Shown piece by piece: positions 8,437 through 17,485 of a stretch of DNA of 62,017 bases (position 1 is the first letter of the stretch; each line of letters opens with the position of its first letter). The translations under genes were made by a program, and so were the position numbers. The notes below the pieces were generated by a model. That model did not search any database and was not told the origin of the DNA. It worked only from the letters and a program-made list of their open reading frames with translations. This DNA comes from Phycisphaeraceae bacterium (lineage in GTDB: Bacteria > Planctomycetota > Phycisphaerae > Phycisphaerales > Phycisphaeraceae): assembly GCA_020848195.1 (NCBI GenBank), contig JADLAP010000017.1, positions 1 through 62,017 on the forward strand. The letters run 5' to 3'.

Positions 8437-10254
8437 ATGAGCAAGCCGCAGACTGTCTCGATTCCGCGGGATGACGACTCCAGCCCACCGCGACGATGGG
8501 CCATCCTCATGCTGGTGCTGGCGACGACGCTGCTGTACCTGCCCAGCCTCGGCGCGGAAATGCTGTTCGACGACCTGACAGGCATTGTGCCCGAGCAACT
8601 CGATGACGTGCTGCGCAATCCGTGGATGCTGCTGCACGACAGTCGGGCGGTGGTGACGTTGAGCTTTGCCCTCAACCATGCCGCGACCGGCATGTCGTCC
8701 GCAGGTTTTCGCGCGGTCAATGTGACCATCCACATGCTTGCCGGTCTGACGCTGATGGGGCTGATCCGCCGGCTGGCTTCGCGCGAACAGGTCCGCGCGC
8801 GGATCGTCGTTTCCCCGGATGTCCTGGCCCCCGTGGCGGCGCTGCTCTGGCTGGTCCATCCCGTGCAGACGGAATCCGTCACCTATCTGATCCAGCGGGC
8901 CGAGTCGCTGATGGGGCTGTTTTACCTGCTGACGCTGTATCTGATCGTGCGCGGCAGCGAAACGCCGGAACCCGGTTCGCCGCGGCCTTGGGCGTCGCGG
9001 TACGGCTATCCGCTGGCGGTGGCGGCGTGTGCCGTCGGCATGATTACGAAGCAGGTCATGATCGCCGCGCCGCTGATGGCGCTGCTGATGGATCGCGTCT
9101 TTCTGGCGTCATCATGGCGGGAGATGGCTCGACGCCGGGCGGGGTTGTACGCGGCGCTGCTGGCCTGCTGGCTGATGCTGTTCTGGGGCGGGTTTTACAC
9201 GCTGCTCATCCCCGGCCCGGCAGTGTCAGAAACACTTCCTGGGGCGGCTGCGGGATTTCAGACAGCCGGCGTGACGCCGATGCAATACCTGCTCACCCAG
9301 CCGGCGGTCGTGCTGCATTACCTGCGATTGTGTTTTTGGCCCACGCCCTTGTGCCTGGACTACGGCCTCAAACCATTGCAGGTGCAGATGCTTTGGCCGG
9401 GAATTGCGCCGGCCATCACGCTCTGGGGCGCGGTGATCGCGGTGACCATCACGGGCATCACAGCGCTGATCGCGGCCATCCGGCGCAGGTCCATCCTCGG
9501 CTTTCTCGGCGTCTGGTTCCTGCTGATTCTCGCGCCGACGTCGAGTTTCGTGCCGATCGCGGACCTGGTGTTCGAGCATCGCATGTACCTGTCGTTGGCA
9601 GCGCCGATGGCGCTGGCGGCATGGGCGATTCCGCGGGCGGTGCGAAGTCGGAAACTGACGAGGCCGGCGGGGGTCGCGCTCGTGGCCACCCTCGTGATCG
9701 TCCTCGGTTTGCTCGCCGTGCTGCGGAATCGGGATTACGCGTCCAACCTGACGATGTGGCGGGATGTGACCCTGAAACAACCCGCCAACGCCCGCGCCTG
9801 GTTCAACCTCGGTCTGGCCTTGACGGAATCAGGTCGCGGGGACAACGCCGAAGATGCGTTGAATCAAGCGATGAAGCTGGAACCTCATGCGGATGTGCTG
9901 AGTCTGCGCGGCCACGTCCGGCTGCAACGCGGCGACATCGCGGGCGCGATCGCGGATCACACCGCAGCCATCGCCCTGAATCCCAGCTACATCGCCGCCT
10001 ACAACAACCGGGGTATCGCCCTGCAGATGGCGGGGCGCTACGACGAAGCGGTGGCGGATCACACCCGCGCCATCGAACTGGCGCCGAACGACCCCGGCGC
10101 TTCCTTCAACCGGGCGTCGGCCTGGATCGCCCTGCGACGCTGGCCCAACGCGATCAGCGATCTGAACCAGGTGCTGCGGCTCGATCCCCGGAACGCTCAG
10201 GCCATCCGCAGGATCACCGAAGTGCGGGACGCCTTGCGACGCGAGCGCGAATGA
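8437..10254 (+). CDS. TMTC-like GT-C glycosyltransferase with TPR repeats (copy 1)
   Basis: The 605-residue protein has about ten predicted membrane helices in the first 430 residues, then a soluble TPR domain (about 445-600). The first extramembrane loop holds an acidic pair (MLFDDLTGIV, about residue 45), where GT-C transferases place a catalytic Asp. The segment EHRMYLSLA before the last helices matches the conserved (A)EHRMYLP motif of this family. At least three TPR units end in -LDP-like turns (AWFNLGLALTESG, AAYNNRGIALQMAGRYDEAV, GASFNRASAWIALRRW). Eukaryotic TMTC proteins are O-mannosyltransferases; bacterial relatives are uncharacterised. I chose the ATG at 8437 because it directly precedes the first helix; in-frame ATGs at 8377 and 8401 are possible. 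It converges on a pseudopilin gene, and a paralogue lies at 11902-14142. Confidence 0.82.
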   Translation: MSKPQTVSIPRDDDSSPPRRWAILMLVLATTLLYLPSLGAEMLFDDLTGIVPEQLDDVLRNPWMLLHDSRAVVTLSFALNHAATGMSSAGFRAVNVTIHMLAGLTLMGLIRRLASREQVRARIVVSPDVLAPVAALLWLVHPVQTESVTYLIQRAESLMGLFYLLTLYLIVRGSETPEPGSPRPWASRYGYPLAVAACAVGMITKQVMIAAPLMALLMDRVFLASSWREMARRRAGLYAALLACWLMLFWGGFYTLLIPGPAVSETLPGAAAGFQTAGVTPMQYLLTQPAVVLHYLRLCFWPTPLCLDYGLKPLQVQMLWPGIAPAITLWGAVIAVTITGITALIAAIRRRSILGFLGVWFLLILAPTSSFVPIADLVFEHRMYLSLAAPMALAAWAIPRAVRSRKLTRPAGVALVATLVIVLGLLAVLRNRDYASNLTMWRDVTLKQPANARAWFNLGLALTESGRGDNAEDALNQAMKLEPHADVLSLRGHVRLQRGDIAGAIADHTAAIALNPSYIAAYNNRGIALQMAGRYDEAVADHTRAIELAPNDPGASFNRASAWIALRRWPNAISDLNQVLRLDPRNAQAIRRITEVRDALRRERE

Positions 10255-10297
10255 CGCGGCTCGTGAACAGCACAGGTTATTGCCCGGATAAGTGCAT

Positions 10298-10328
10298 AAA
10301 AAACCTCGCCCGTCAGGGACGGGCGAGG
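10298..10328 (-). terminator. Intrinsic terminator of pseudopilin 1
   Basis: On the minus strand a perfect 11-bp stem (CCTCGCCCGTC paired with its complement) with a 3-nt loop is followed by six U. It lies 73 bp past the pseudopilin 1 stop, inside the gap between convergent genes. Confidence 0.88.
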
Positions 10329-10401
10329 CGATCGGATGCTATTGGGTTGTCGGTCGAAACGGTGGTGATTCCGGATGTTTCGACACAGGACTGACGGTAA
10401 C

Positions 10402-11457
10402 TCAGTTGACGGTGCCCGAGCCATCGGAGGTCTTGACGGGGGTTTCGTTGGACTGGGTCCACATCTTGATACCCCATTTGAAGTCGGCGGGATCGAGGGT
10501 CTGCTTGAGGGTCATGGCTTCGGAGTGGCCGTCGACGAAGACGTAGTTGCACTTGTCGAAGCCGTGCTGGTTGTAGCCGATGTACTTGATGTGGTGTTCT
10601 TCGCCGCCGGCGACGCCGTCGATGACAGCCATGGCTTCGCTGAGGGTCACAGCGCGGACGTCGGCGTAGTTGCCGCCCGCGGTGGCGGCGCCGGCTTCGA
10701 CTTCGCCGTCATACACGGTGGCGGCTCCGCCTTTGAGGCCGGTGGTGGGGCGATGGGTCTTGAACGCCGCGCCGCCGGTGAGGGAGGTGCCGCCCAGACG
10801 CAGCGGGGCGTTGGCGTCGCCGGTGTTGCAGTATTCGGCGAGCAGGATCGTGCCGGTCTGCTTGTCCACGCGGTCGATGTTGGCCAGCTTCATGAATCCG
10901 TTGTTCTGAATGGTGGCGTTCTTCAGACGGGGCATGACGGATTCGTTGGCGACGTAGGACAGGCGCAGAGCCTGCGTGTCGATGATGCCGGCGGTCTGGG
11001 TGGTCTGGAATGCGGGGGGGACGATGGCGAAGCTGGCGTCCGCGCCGCTGGTGGAGATGGCTTCACCCTTCTTGACGAAGTTGGTGGGCGCCCAGCCGCC
11101 GAGGTTGTCGGTGGGGCAGGCCCAGACCTTGGCCTTCATGCCGTCGTCCACATACTTGCCTTGGGAGACCAGGCCGGACCACTGGAGGTAGCCGGTGGCG
11201 CTGCCGGCGCCGATCTGCACGTCGCTGAGCTTGTTGGTGCTGCGGTACTGGTAGCTGGTGGGGAGGAAGTTGTTGGCGTCGGTGGCGTACATGCGGATCG
11301 CCAGGCCGATCTGGCGCTGGTTGCTCAGGCAGGTGCTGCTGCGGGCGCTGTTGCGGGCCGCGCCGAGCGCGGGCAGCAGAACGCCGACGAGCAGCGCAAT
11401 GATGCTGATCACGACCAGCAATTCAATGAGTGTGAAACCGTTGTGGAGCCTTCTCAT
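10402..11457 (-). CDS. Type II/IV pseudopilin-like protein (pseudopilin 1)
   Basis: The 351-residue protein begins [20 protein letters not shown], a class III (prepilin peptidase) leader with cleavage before Phe and the Glu at +5, followed by one hydrophobic helix. The C-terminus carries the planctomycete pseudopilin signature [12 protein letters not shown] (an H-x9-DG-like motif), placing it in the large group of planctomycete prepilin-type proteins. A purine-rich GGAAGAAGG lies a few bases upstream of the ATG at 11457. Pseudopilin 3 (15998-17047) is a close paralogue over its full length, while pseudopilin 2 shares only the N-terminal part. Whether it is built into a pilus, a type II secretion pseudopilus, or only anchored is unknown. 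It lies between two TMTC-like genes. Confidence 0.9.
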   Translation of the reverse strand: MRRLHNGFTLIELLVVISIIALLVGVLLPALGAARNSARSSTCLSNQRQIGLAIRMYATDANNFLPTSYQYRSTNKLSDVQIGAGSATGYLQWSGLVSQGKYVDDGMKAKVWACPTDNLGGWAPTNFVKKGEAISTSGADASFAIVPPAFQTTQTAGIIDTQALRLSYVANESVMPRLKNATIQNNGFMKLANIDRVDKQTGTILLAEYCNTGDANAPLRLGGTSLTGGAAFKTHRPTTGLKGGAATVYDGEVEAGAATAGGNYADVRAVTLSEAMAVIDGVAGGEEHHIKYIGYNQHGFDKCNYVFVDGHSEAMTLKQTLDPADFKWGIKMWTQSNETPVKTSDGSGTVN

Positions 11458-11627
11458 GGACCTTCTTCCTTTACTGTGGTGAAACAACCTGATGCACAAA
11501 CGCGGTGCAAAACACAAACAAACGGAAAAATAACGGGGAAAACACATTCTCCGTTGCAACGAAGCTTTCGACGTCCGCATGGCGACGCGATCACCGTCGC
11601 CGCTTGTTCAGGGACACCCTGTACGGG

Positions 11628-11657
11628 GGAGTATGCTACGGGGCGAATGTGAACATC
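11628..11657 (-). promoter_or_regulatory. Conserved upstream element of pseudopilin 1
   Basis: About 170-200 bp upstream of the pseudopilin 1 start, the minus strand reads GATGTTCACATTCGCC then CCGTAGCATACTCC. A closely similar 30-bp block sits at nearly the same distance upstream of pseudopilin 2 (15597-15626). The shared halves look like a promoter (TAGCAT as -10), but no start site is known. The 444-bp gap 11458-11901 holds this element, the pseudopilin ribosome-binding site, and nothing else I can recognise. Confidence 0.45.
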
Positions 11658-11901
11658 GGATAAGCAACGGTTTTGATTGCTGCTAAGAATCGAAAAAGAA
11701 GACGAGTGACCATCAAGTCACAAGGTTCAGGCGGTCCGACGGGTGGAAATGGGTGGAATGTGGACGCCGGGGGCCGAATGGGGGACGGAAATCGGAGCCG
11801 GACGGGCTGGACAGGGCGCGGACAGGCCAGTCGACACGGGCTTCACCCATGCTTTTTTCATCAGGTTAGGCGGTTCGACAGCGATCGGGAATGATGGAAC
11901 G

Positions 11902-14142
11902 TCACTTTTCGCCTTGGATGAAGGGCGACGTCGGCGGATGTCTTTTCGCCTGTTTGATCCCTTCAACGAGCTTGGGATCCGGCTTGCCGCCGCGTTGCTG
12001 ATACCGCAACAGATCTTGTTCCGCCTCATGAAGCAGACCGACTTGGACCAGCGCGGCCGCGCGGTTCAGGTAGGCTGGAAGCAATTCGGGCTGCAGGCGA
12101 AGGGTGCGGTCGAACATGGGAATGGCATCGTTGGGTTTGTTCGCCAACAAGAGCATGGCTCCGAGGTTAAGCCAGCCCCTCGCGTCTTCGGGCCGTTGGC
12201 GGGTGACCTGGACGTAATCGTCGTATGCCTGCTCCCATTGGCCGGTTGACCGGTAGCAGGCTCCACGGTGGAGAAGGGATTCGACATCGTTCGAGTCGCA
12301 CGCCAGGGCGCGGGTGTGGGCCGCCACCGCCTGATCCCATTGTCCGCGTTGTTGTTGCGTCAAGCCGAACAGGTTCCATGCCGGCGCCGACGACGGATCG
12401 CGCTGGATCGCCGCTTTCGCGGCGTCCTCGGCCTGGGGTATCTGCCGGCATTCCAGGTAGATGCGTCCCAGGTTGATCCGCGGCATCGCCTGGTCCGGTC
12501 CCCATTGCACCGCGGTTTCGGCCGCTTGCCGGGCCTGGTCAAGTTGTCCAAGGCCCTCCCATGCCAGCGCCAGCGCCTGGTGCGCCCGCCAGTCCGCGGG
12601 ACGGAGCCGGATCGCCAGGGACAGGGTTTGGCGAGCCGCCTCCCATTGGCCCAGCTCCAGGTTGATCTGGCCCCGGTTCACATAGGCGTCGACCATCAGA
12701 GGATCTTCCGTGGTCGCCCGTTTTGCCGCGATCGATGCGGCCTTCGGATCGCCCGCAGCCAGTTGCGCCCGGGCCAGATGGTTCCAACCCCGCGCCTGAT
12801 GCGCGTCCTGAGCCACCGCCCGTTCCCACATCGCCCGTGCCGACCGATGTTCCACATTCCGCCAAAGGGTCACGCCAGCCAGGGCCGACAGGACGACGAT
12901 GGCCACGATCATGGCGCCGGGTTTGGTCCGCGGCCACTTTTCAAGCATGCTGCACGCAACCCACGTCGCGCCCGCTGCCGCGAAGGCCAGGGGAAGATAC
13001 ATGCGGTGGTCGAACACCGGGTCCAGAATGGGGATCACGCTGGACGTCGGCGCCAGAACGAGCAGGGCGGAGGCGATCAGGAATCCGGCTGGACGTCTGC
13101 GCCAAAGGCTGACCAAACCGATGGCAATCAGGATGCAGACCAGGACCAGGCTGACGGAATACGCCGCCTCCATGGGCAAACCTCGCCAGAGCCGATGCAC
13201 GGACTGCGGCTTCAAACCATAGTCGATCATCAATCCCACGGGCCAGACGATGCCGCGCAGGTAGTGCATCAACGCCGGCGGCTGGGAAAACAGATAGACG
13301 TTCCAGGGAAGGTCTTCGATGCCAAACCCCGCGGCTCGCTGGATGCTTGCCGTCCATGGGGATGGCGTCGCCGCGGATTCCCCGGGTTGCACCATGTGAA
13401 CGATCACGCCGGCCTGGCTCAGCGCCAGCAGCCACAAGCCGGCGTGAATCCACCCGCGTCGGCGCAAAAACGCGGCCCAGTCCCCGGCGATCATGATCCG
13501 GTCGTACAGCAGAGCCACGAGCGGCGCGACAAGAATGGTTTCCTTGGTTCCCAGTCCGATGGCCATGGCGGACAGCGCGATGATCCCGCCCATCGCCGGC
13601 GACCCGCGGCCGGGTCTGGCCGCCAGGGCGACGCCGAGCAAGGTCGTGATGAAGCAGAGACCCATCAGGCCTTCGTAACGCTGAATGACATAGCCCGCGA
13701 CGGAAACCTGCATGGGATGCAGCGCCCAGAGCATGGCGACCAGCCAGGCCAGCGCCAAGGCCGTTTGGCGGCTGGGGACCTTTGGACGTCGCAGAAGCAG
13801 GCTGATTCGCGTGCATTCCATCAGTGCGATGGCTGCGATGGCGTGAAGCAGCACGTTTATCAGGCGAAAGCCGAACGGCGATCGCCCGTGGACCCAGAGA
13901 TTGGCCGTGAAGGTCAGGTTGGTCAGTCCCCGTCGCTGGCTGAGGGTGCGCCAGACGACATCGCCGCGCAGGGGAGGAACGGCTTGACGTTCGATCAGCA
14001 GGTCGTCCAGGAAAAACGGCCCGGACAGTCCCGGCCCGTACGCCGTCAGGATCGCCGCGAACAGCGACAGTGCCGCCAGCGCATGGAGTCCGGTTCGCAT
14101 GTGTTGTTCGGCTGTCGCGGATGGGTCCACGTCATTGCTCAT
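11902..14142 (-). CDS. TMTC-like GT-C glycosyltransferase with TPR repeats (copy 2)
   Basis: The 746-residue protein has the same plan as the gene at 8437: about ten membrane helices (about 20-430) followed by TPR units to about residue 730. The acidic first-loop motif is GPFFLDDLLIERQ (about residue 45) and the late family motif is DHRMYLPLAFA. About eight TPR units are visible (e.g. ARGWNHLARAQLAAGDPKAA, AYVNRGQINLELGQWEAA, AWNLFGLTQQQRGQWDQAV), more than in copy 1. Family knowledge makes it a probable lipid-phosphosugar-dependent O-glycosyltransferase in the inner membrane with its TPR domain outside; acceptor and sugar are unknown. It is transcribed with the pseudopilins around it but is separated from pseudopilin 2 by a terminator, so it probably has its own promoter. 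The ATG at 14142 fits the first helix. Confidence 0.82.
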   Translation of the reverse strand: MSNDVDPSATAEQHMRTGLHALAALSLFAAILTAYGPGLSGPFFLDDLLIERQAVPPLRGDVVWRTLSQRRGLTNLTFTANLWVHGRSPFGFRLINVLLHAIAAIALMECTRISLLLRRPKVPSRQTALALAWLVAMLWALHPMQVSVAGYVIQRYEGLMGLCFITTLLGVALAARPGRGSPAMGGIIALSAMAIGLGTKETILVAPLVALLYDRIMIAGDWAAFLRRRGWIHAGLWLLALSQAGVIVHMVQPGESAATPSPWTASIQRAAGFGIEDLPWNVYLFSQPPALMHYLRGIVWPVGLMIDYGLKPQSVHRLWRGLPMEAAYSVSLVLVCILIAIGLVSLWRRRPAGFLIASALLVLAPTSSVIPILDPVFDHRMYLPLAFAAAGATWVACSMLEKWPRTKPGAMIVAIVVLSALAGVTLWRNVEHRSARAMWERAVAQDAHQARGWNHLARAQLAAGDPKAASIAAKRATTEDPLMVDAYVNRGQINLELGQWEAARQTLSLAIRLRPADWRAHQALALAWEGLGQLDQARQAAETAVQWGPDQAMPRINLGRIYLECRQIPQAEDAAKAAIQRDPSSAPAWNLFGLTQQQRGQWDQAVAAHTRALACDSNDVESLLHRGACYRSTGQWEQAYDDYVQVTRQRPEDARGWLNLGAMLLLANKPNDAIPMFDRTLRLQPELLPAYLNRAAALVQVGLLHEAEQDLLRYQQRGGKPDPKLVEGIKQAKRHPPTSPFIQGEK

Positions 14143-14166
14143 GGAAGGTGGTGCGGCGAACGATGG

Positions 14167-14203
14167 AAAAAGCCAAGGCGAGACCGGCAGGTCTCGCCTT
14201 GGC
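14167..14203 (-). terminator. Intrinsic terminator of pseudopilin 2
   Basis: A perfect 14-bp stem (GCCAAGGCGAGACC and its complement) with a 4-nt GGCA-type loop is followed on the minus strand by five U. It sits between the end of pseudopilin 2 (14293) and the start of the second TMTC-like gene (14142), so the latter must be separately promoted or depend on read-through. Confidence 0.88.
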
Positions 14204-14292
14204 GCGTCAGATTGGTCAGGACGCCGGCGACATGTCAGGTTCGGATTCTCCGTATCGCGCGGATCGTCAAGCGAATCGAAGTCGTGGCGGCA

Positions 14293-15420
14293 TTAATCTT
14301 CCAGTGCCGTGCCGCCGAACACGCGCGCGTCACGGACGATTCGGCCAGGCCAGATCTGTTCCTTGATCTCGTCATAGGCCTGCTCGTTGATGGACCAGGA
14401 TGCGTCGTCACGGGTGAACGCGCCGAGGTAGCCGTCCGGAGCGTTCACGTCCGTGCCGCCGGCGCCGCCGGCGGTGTCCTGAATCTTGGCGACGTGGCCG
14501 TCGATGAAGAGGACATTGGCGTAGCCGCCGGTCTTGAGCACGCCGACGCCGTGGAACGGCTGGATGTCGCAGTATTCATGGAGGAAATTGCCGGAGTCGG
14601 TGAAGGTGGAGCCCGTCGTGAACAGGGCGGTGGCGTCCGCCTGCATGCCGTCCGTGAAGGATTCGAGCGCCTTGTCGCCGTCGAAGGTGACGTCGATGCC
14701 GAAGAAGGTGTTGATGGCCGCGGCCCGGGTCGAGGTGATTTCCGCATCGCTCTGCGAGCCGACGCGGGCGCAACCCATGGCCGGGATCATGGACAGGGGT
14801 CGCACGCTGTTTTCATAGTGCTTCTGGCGGAAGGGGCCGTCGCCGTCCAGCGGGCTTTTGGATTTGTCCAAGGCATTGCCGTCGGAGCCGTGGCCGTCCG
14901 CCGCGGTCGGATCGCCGCGGGAGAACTGCCAGGTCGTGGCGTAGTTGGTGTTGTAGCCCTGGAGCCAGAGCGCTTCACGTTCCTCGGCGCCGGCCCAGTA
15001 GCTGCTGCCGACCACGCCGCCGCCCGAGGTCGGTCCCCACCACAAACCGCCGTTCGCATTGGTGGCCGCGCCGGTGTAGTTCAGCAATTTTTCGCTGATC
15101 TTGTAGGGATTGGCCGGACAGGTCATCTGGTTCGGAGAACCGATTTTCTTGACGATGATGTCACGGACCCAGCCCACCTTGTCGACCGCGCCGTCGCGGT
15201 AGTGGTCGAAGGCGCCGGACGACCGTTTGCCGTCCTTGGAGTCGGCGGAAAAGATTTCAAAACCTTGGCCGAAAGCTCGCTGATTGCTCATGCACGATGC
15301 GCCGCGGGCCGCTTCCCGCGCCGCGCCCAGCGCCGGCAGCAGGATGCCGACCAGCAGTGCAATGATGCTGATCACAACCAGCAACTCGATCAGTGTGAAA
15401 CCCATATAACGCTTTCTCAT
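14293..15420 (-). CDS. Type II/IV pseudopilin-like protein (pseudopilin 2)
   Basis: The 375-residue protein opens [20 protein letters not shown], a prepilin leader with Glu+5 and a single N-terminal helix. After the helix a short [11 protein letters not shown] segment parallels the CLSNQRQ segment of the other two pseudopilins. The large C-terminal domain is otherwise unlike them, although a [13 protein letters not shown] motif (the DG-H signature) is present near residue 310. The start at 15420 is fixed by the leader. A terminator follows at 14167-14203, and the upstream 577-bp gap contains the conserved 30-bp element at 15597. The divergent body suggests a different surface or partner from pseudopilins 1 and 3. 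Confidence 0.88.
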   Translation of the reverse strand: MRKRYMGFTLIELLVVISIIALLVGILLPALGAAREAARGASCMSNQRAFGQGFEIFSADSKDGKRSSGAFDHYRDGAVDKVGWVRDIIVKKIGSPNQMTCPANPYKISEKLLNYTGAATNANGGLWWGPTSGGGVVGSSYWAGAEEREALWLQGYNTNYATTWQFSRGDPTAADGHGSDGNALDKSKSPLDGDGPFRQKHYENSVRPLSMIPAMGCARVGSQSDAEITSTRAAAINTFFGIDVTFDGDKALESFTDGMQADATALFTTGSTFTDSGNFLHEYCDIQPFHGVGVLKTGGYANVLFIDGHVAKIQDTAGGAGGTDVNAPDGYLGAFTRDDASWSINEQAYDEIKEQIWPGRIVRDARVFGGTALED

Positions 15421-15596
15421 GGATCTGATTCCTTCCCATTGTGGGGTGTACGGTTCAAACAACAACACAAGTCACGGTGGAAACACGTCAACAATGAACA
15501 ACGAGGACAGAACGATTCCGTCCGCATCACGCGTTAAGTTCCAACTTCCGCATCGGCGATGACACTGCGGCCATCACTTCAGGTGCACCTGATGGA

Positions 15597-15626
15597 GGAA
15601 CATGCTAAAGGCGAATTGTGTACATC
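15597..15626 (-). promoter_or_regulatory. Conserved upstream element of pseudopilin 2
   Basis: The minus strand reads GATGTACACAATTCGCC then TTTAGCATGTTCC, matching the block at 11628-11657 with one shifted base and a few substitutions. It lies 177-206 bp upstream of the start codon. It is the only shared sequence I see in the two otherwise different upstream regions. I did not find it upstream of pseudopilin 3. The rest of 15421-15889 shows nothing I can name. Confidence 0.45.
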
Positions 15627-15889
15627 TAATTCCATAATTATGAACGTGGGGCTAAAGATGAAGCAGAATTGGGTTGATTGGATGCGGAAGAAAAGCGCTT
15701 TTGTGGTCTGATGCCGCTGTAAGCATGTGAGCGGCAACGTTTATAGACGGGTACGACCGCGGACGGCTGGTCGAAGCGAGAGATTCCATGCGATGTAAAC
15801 CGCGCGTGGCGTGGCGACAAGCCGTGAAGTTGTCGATCCGTCACAGGTGGCATGTTCGGTCGCTGAAGCATCAGCCTCAGGACAGAAAT

Positions 15890-15921
15890 AAAAACCCTCG
15901 CCCGTCAACGACGAGCGAGGG
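15890..15921 (-). terminator. Intrinsic terminator of pseudopilin 3
   Basis: A 12-bp stem with one C-A mismatch (CCCTCGCCCGTC against GACGAGCGAGGG) is followed on the minus strand by five U. It is 77 bp past the pseudopilin 3 stop and closely resembles the terminator of pseudopilin 1, so gene and terminator may have been duplicated together. Confidence 0.82.
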
Positions 15922-15997
15922 AAGCGGTTGATATTCAGTTGTGGGTCTAAATCAGGGACAAGCCAGGCAATTTCGACTCAGAGCTTGACGACTGGAC

Positions 15998-17047
15998 TTA
16001 CTGGACCGTGCCGGCGCCATCGGGAGTCTTGATGGCGGCCTCGTTGACTTGCGTCCACATCTTGATGCCCCACTTGAAGTCGGTGACGTCAAGGGACTGC
16101 TTGAGGGTCATGGCTTCAGAGTGGCCATCGACGAAGGAATAGTTGCACTTGTCGAAGCCATGGGCGTTGTAGCCGAGGTACTTGATGTGGTGCTCATCCG
16201 CTGCGGTCGCGCCATCAATGGTCGTCATGGCGGCGGCAACGGTGATGGCGCGGACATCGGTCAGGCTGGTGCCGGCATCCGCCAGATCTTCTGAGTCGTA
16301 AATATCCGTGCCATTGGTCAAGGCATTGGTGGGGCGGTGGCTCTTGACCACCGCGCCGCCGCCGCCAGATTCACCCCACATGCGGTTGATGTGATTGTCA
16401 GTGCCGGTGTTGACGTACTCGGCGAGCAGGATGGTGCCAGCCTGCTTTTCAACACGGTCGATGTTGGCCAGCCGGATGGTGCCGCTGGTGTGGTATGCCG
16501 CCTTCTTCATGCGGGGAAGCACGGCTTCGTTGGCGACGTAAGACAGGCGCAGCGCCTGCGTGTCAACGATGCCCGTGGAGGTCAGCGACGCCTGCCCGGA
16601 GGGGATGTTTTTGACGTACATGTTGTCCGCGCCAGCGGTGGTGATGGCTGTGCCGCTCTGAACGAAGTTGGAAGCGCACCAGCCGCCGGTGTTGTCCGAG
16701 GGGCAGACCCAACCTTTGCTGCGGATGCCTTCGTCGATGTACTTGGCGATGGACAGCATGCCGGACCACTGCAGGTAACCGCCTTCGGAGCCGGAGGTGC
16801 CGATCTGAACATCGGAAAGAGCGTTCGAGCTACGGTACTGGTAGCTGGTGGGAAGGTAGTTGTTGCTGTCGGTGGCGTACATGCGTAGCGCCAAGGCGTT
16901 CTGCCGCTGGTTGCTCAGGCAGGAGCTGCTGCGCGCGGCATTGCGGGCCGCGCCGAGGGCGGGCAGCAGGATGCCGACGAGCAGCGCGATGACGCTGATC
17001 ACAACCAGCAATTCGATCAGTGTAAAACCTTGATGGAGCCTTCTCAT
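15998..17047 (-). CDS. Type II/IV pseudopilin-like protein (pseudopilin 3, paralogue of pseudopilin 1)
   Basis: The 349-residue protein begins [20 protein letters not shown] and ends with the same signature and tail as pseudopilin 1 ([20 protein letters not shown], then a KWGIKMWTQ segment). Long stretches are shared, such as [23 protein letters not shown] and [14 protein letters not shown], while the loops between residues 240 and 290 differ. The start at 17047 has a purine-rich GGAAAAGGAAA upstream. A longer frame upstream of this ATG exists, but it would bury the prepilin leader about 94 residues inside the protein and is rejected. Its relation to pseudopilin 1 points to a recent gene duplication spanning the second TMTC-like gene. 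Confidence 0.9.
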   Translation of the reverse strand: MRRLHQGFTLIELLVVISVIALLVGILLPALGAARNAARSSSCLSNQRQNALALRMYATDSNNYLPTSYQYRSSNALSDVQIGTSGSEGGYLQWSGMLSIAKYIDEGIRSKGWVCPSDNTGGWCASNFVQSGTAITTAGADNMYVKNIPSGQASLTSTGIVDTQALRLSYVANEAVLPRMKKAAYHTSGTIRLANIDRVEKQAGTILLAEYVNTGTDNHINRMWGESGGGGAVVKSHRPTNALTNGTDIYDSEDLADAGTSLTDVRAITVAAAMTTIDGATAADEHHIKYLGYNAHGFDKCNYSFVDGHSEAMTLKQSLDVTDFKWGIKMWTQVNEAAIKTPDGAGTVQ

Positions 17048-17485
17048 GGACACGTTTCCTTTTCCTTGGTTGAACAATACCGGATGAAACGCCCGGCGCT
17101 TCGCGCGCCGAAGCCGTTTCGACACGTTCCCCTGGCCCGGTTCGGTCGAACCATTCGACCCGTCCGGGCATGTCCTTCTCGTTGCGATTGCTGGAAGCTT
17201 CCCATCGCTTCGCAAGGCCGTCGCCTCACGCCCACGTGTTATCCACGCTGACGCGCTGCGGCGAAATTGCCCTGGACAGGGGAATTGCGAGTCAGCTTTT
17301 GGTAAGACCGCTGACACAAAACAAACCATATTATCTTTTGATTATTTCCCGCTGTCCGAGTCGCTTTCTGCCGCGTTTTCCGGCTGTTTTTTGACGCCAG
17401 TTGCCGCAGCGACCGAGGTTGTGCATGATGCTGACATTACATGGGTCGGACATGCCGTTCCGTGAGACCGGGACAGGAGAGCAAC
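17048..17485. other. Divergent intergenic region
   Basis: This 438-bp gap separates pseudopilin 3 from the outer-membrane barrel gene. It holds both ribosome-binding sites and an AT-rich patch at about 17320-17360 (ACCATATTATCTTTTGATTA), which is the likeliest promoter area. No gene, repeat or RNA is evident. Confidence 0.5.

Noticed and set aside
12268-15537. A 1089-codon plus-strand open frame, and similar very long antisense frames (2082-3806, 3858-6629, 55069-57558)
   Set aside because: They lie antisense to well-supported genes, have compositionally biased Arg/Gly/His-rich products without domains, and reflect the GC-rich third-position bias of the real genes.
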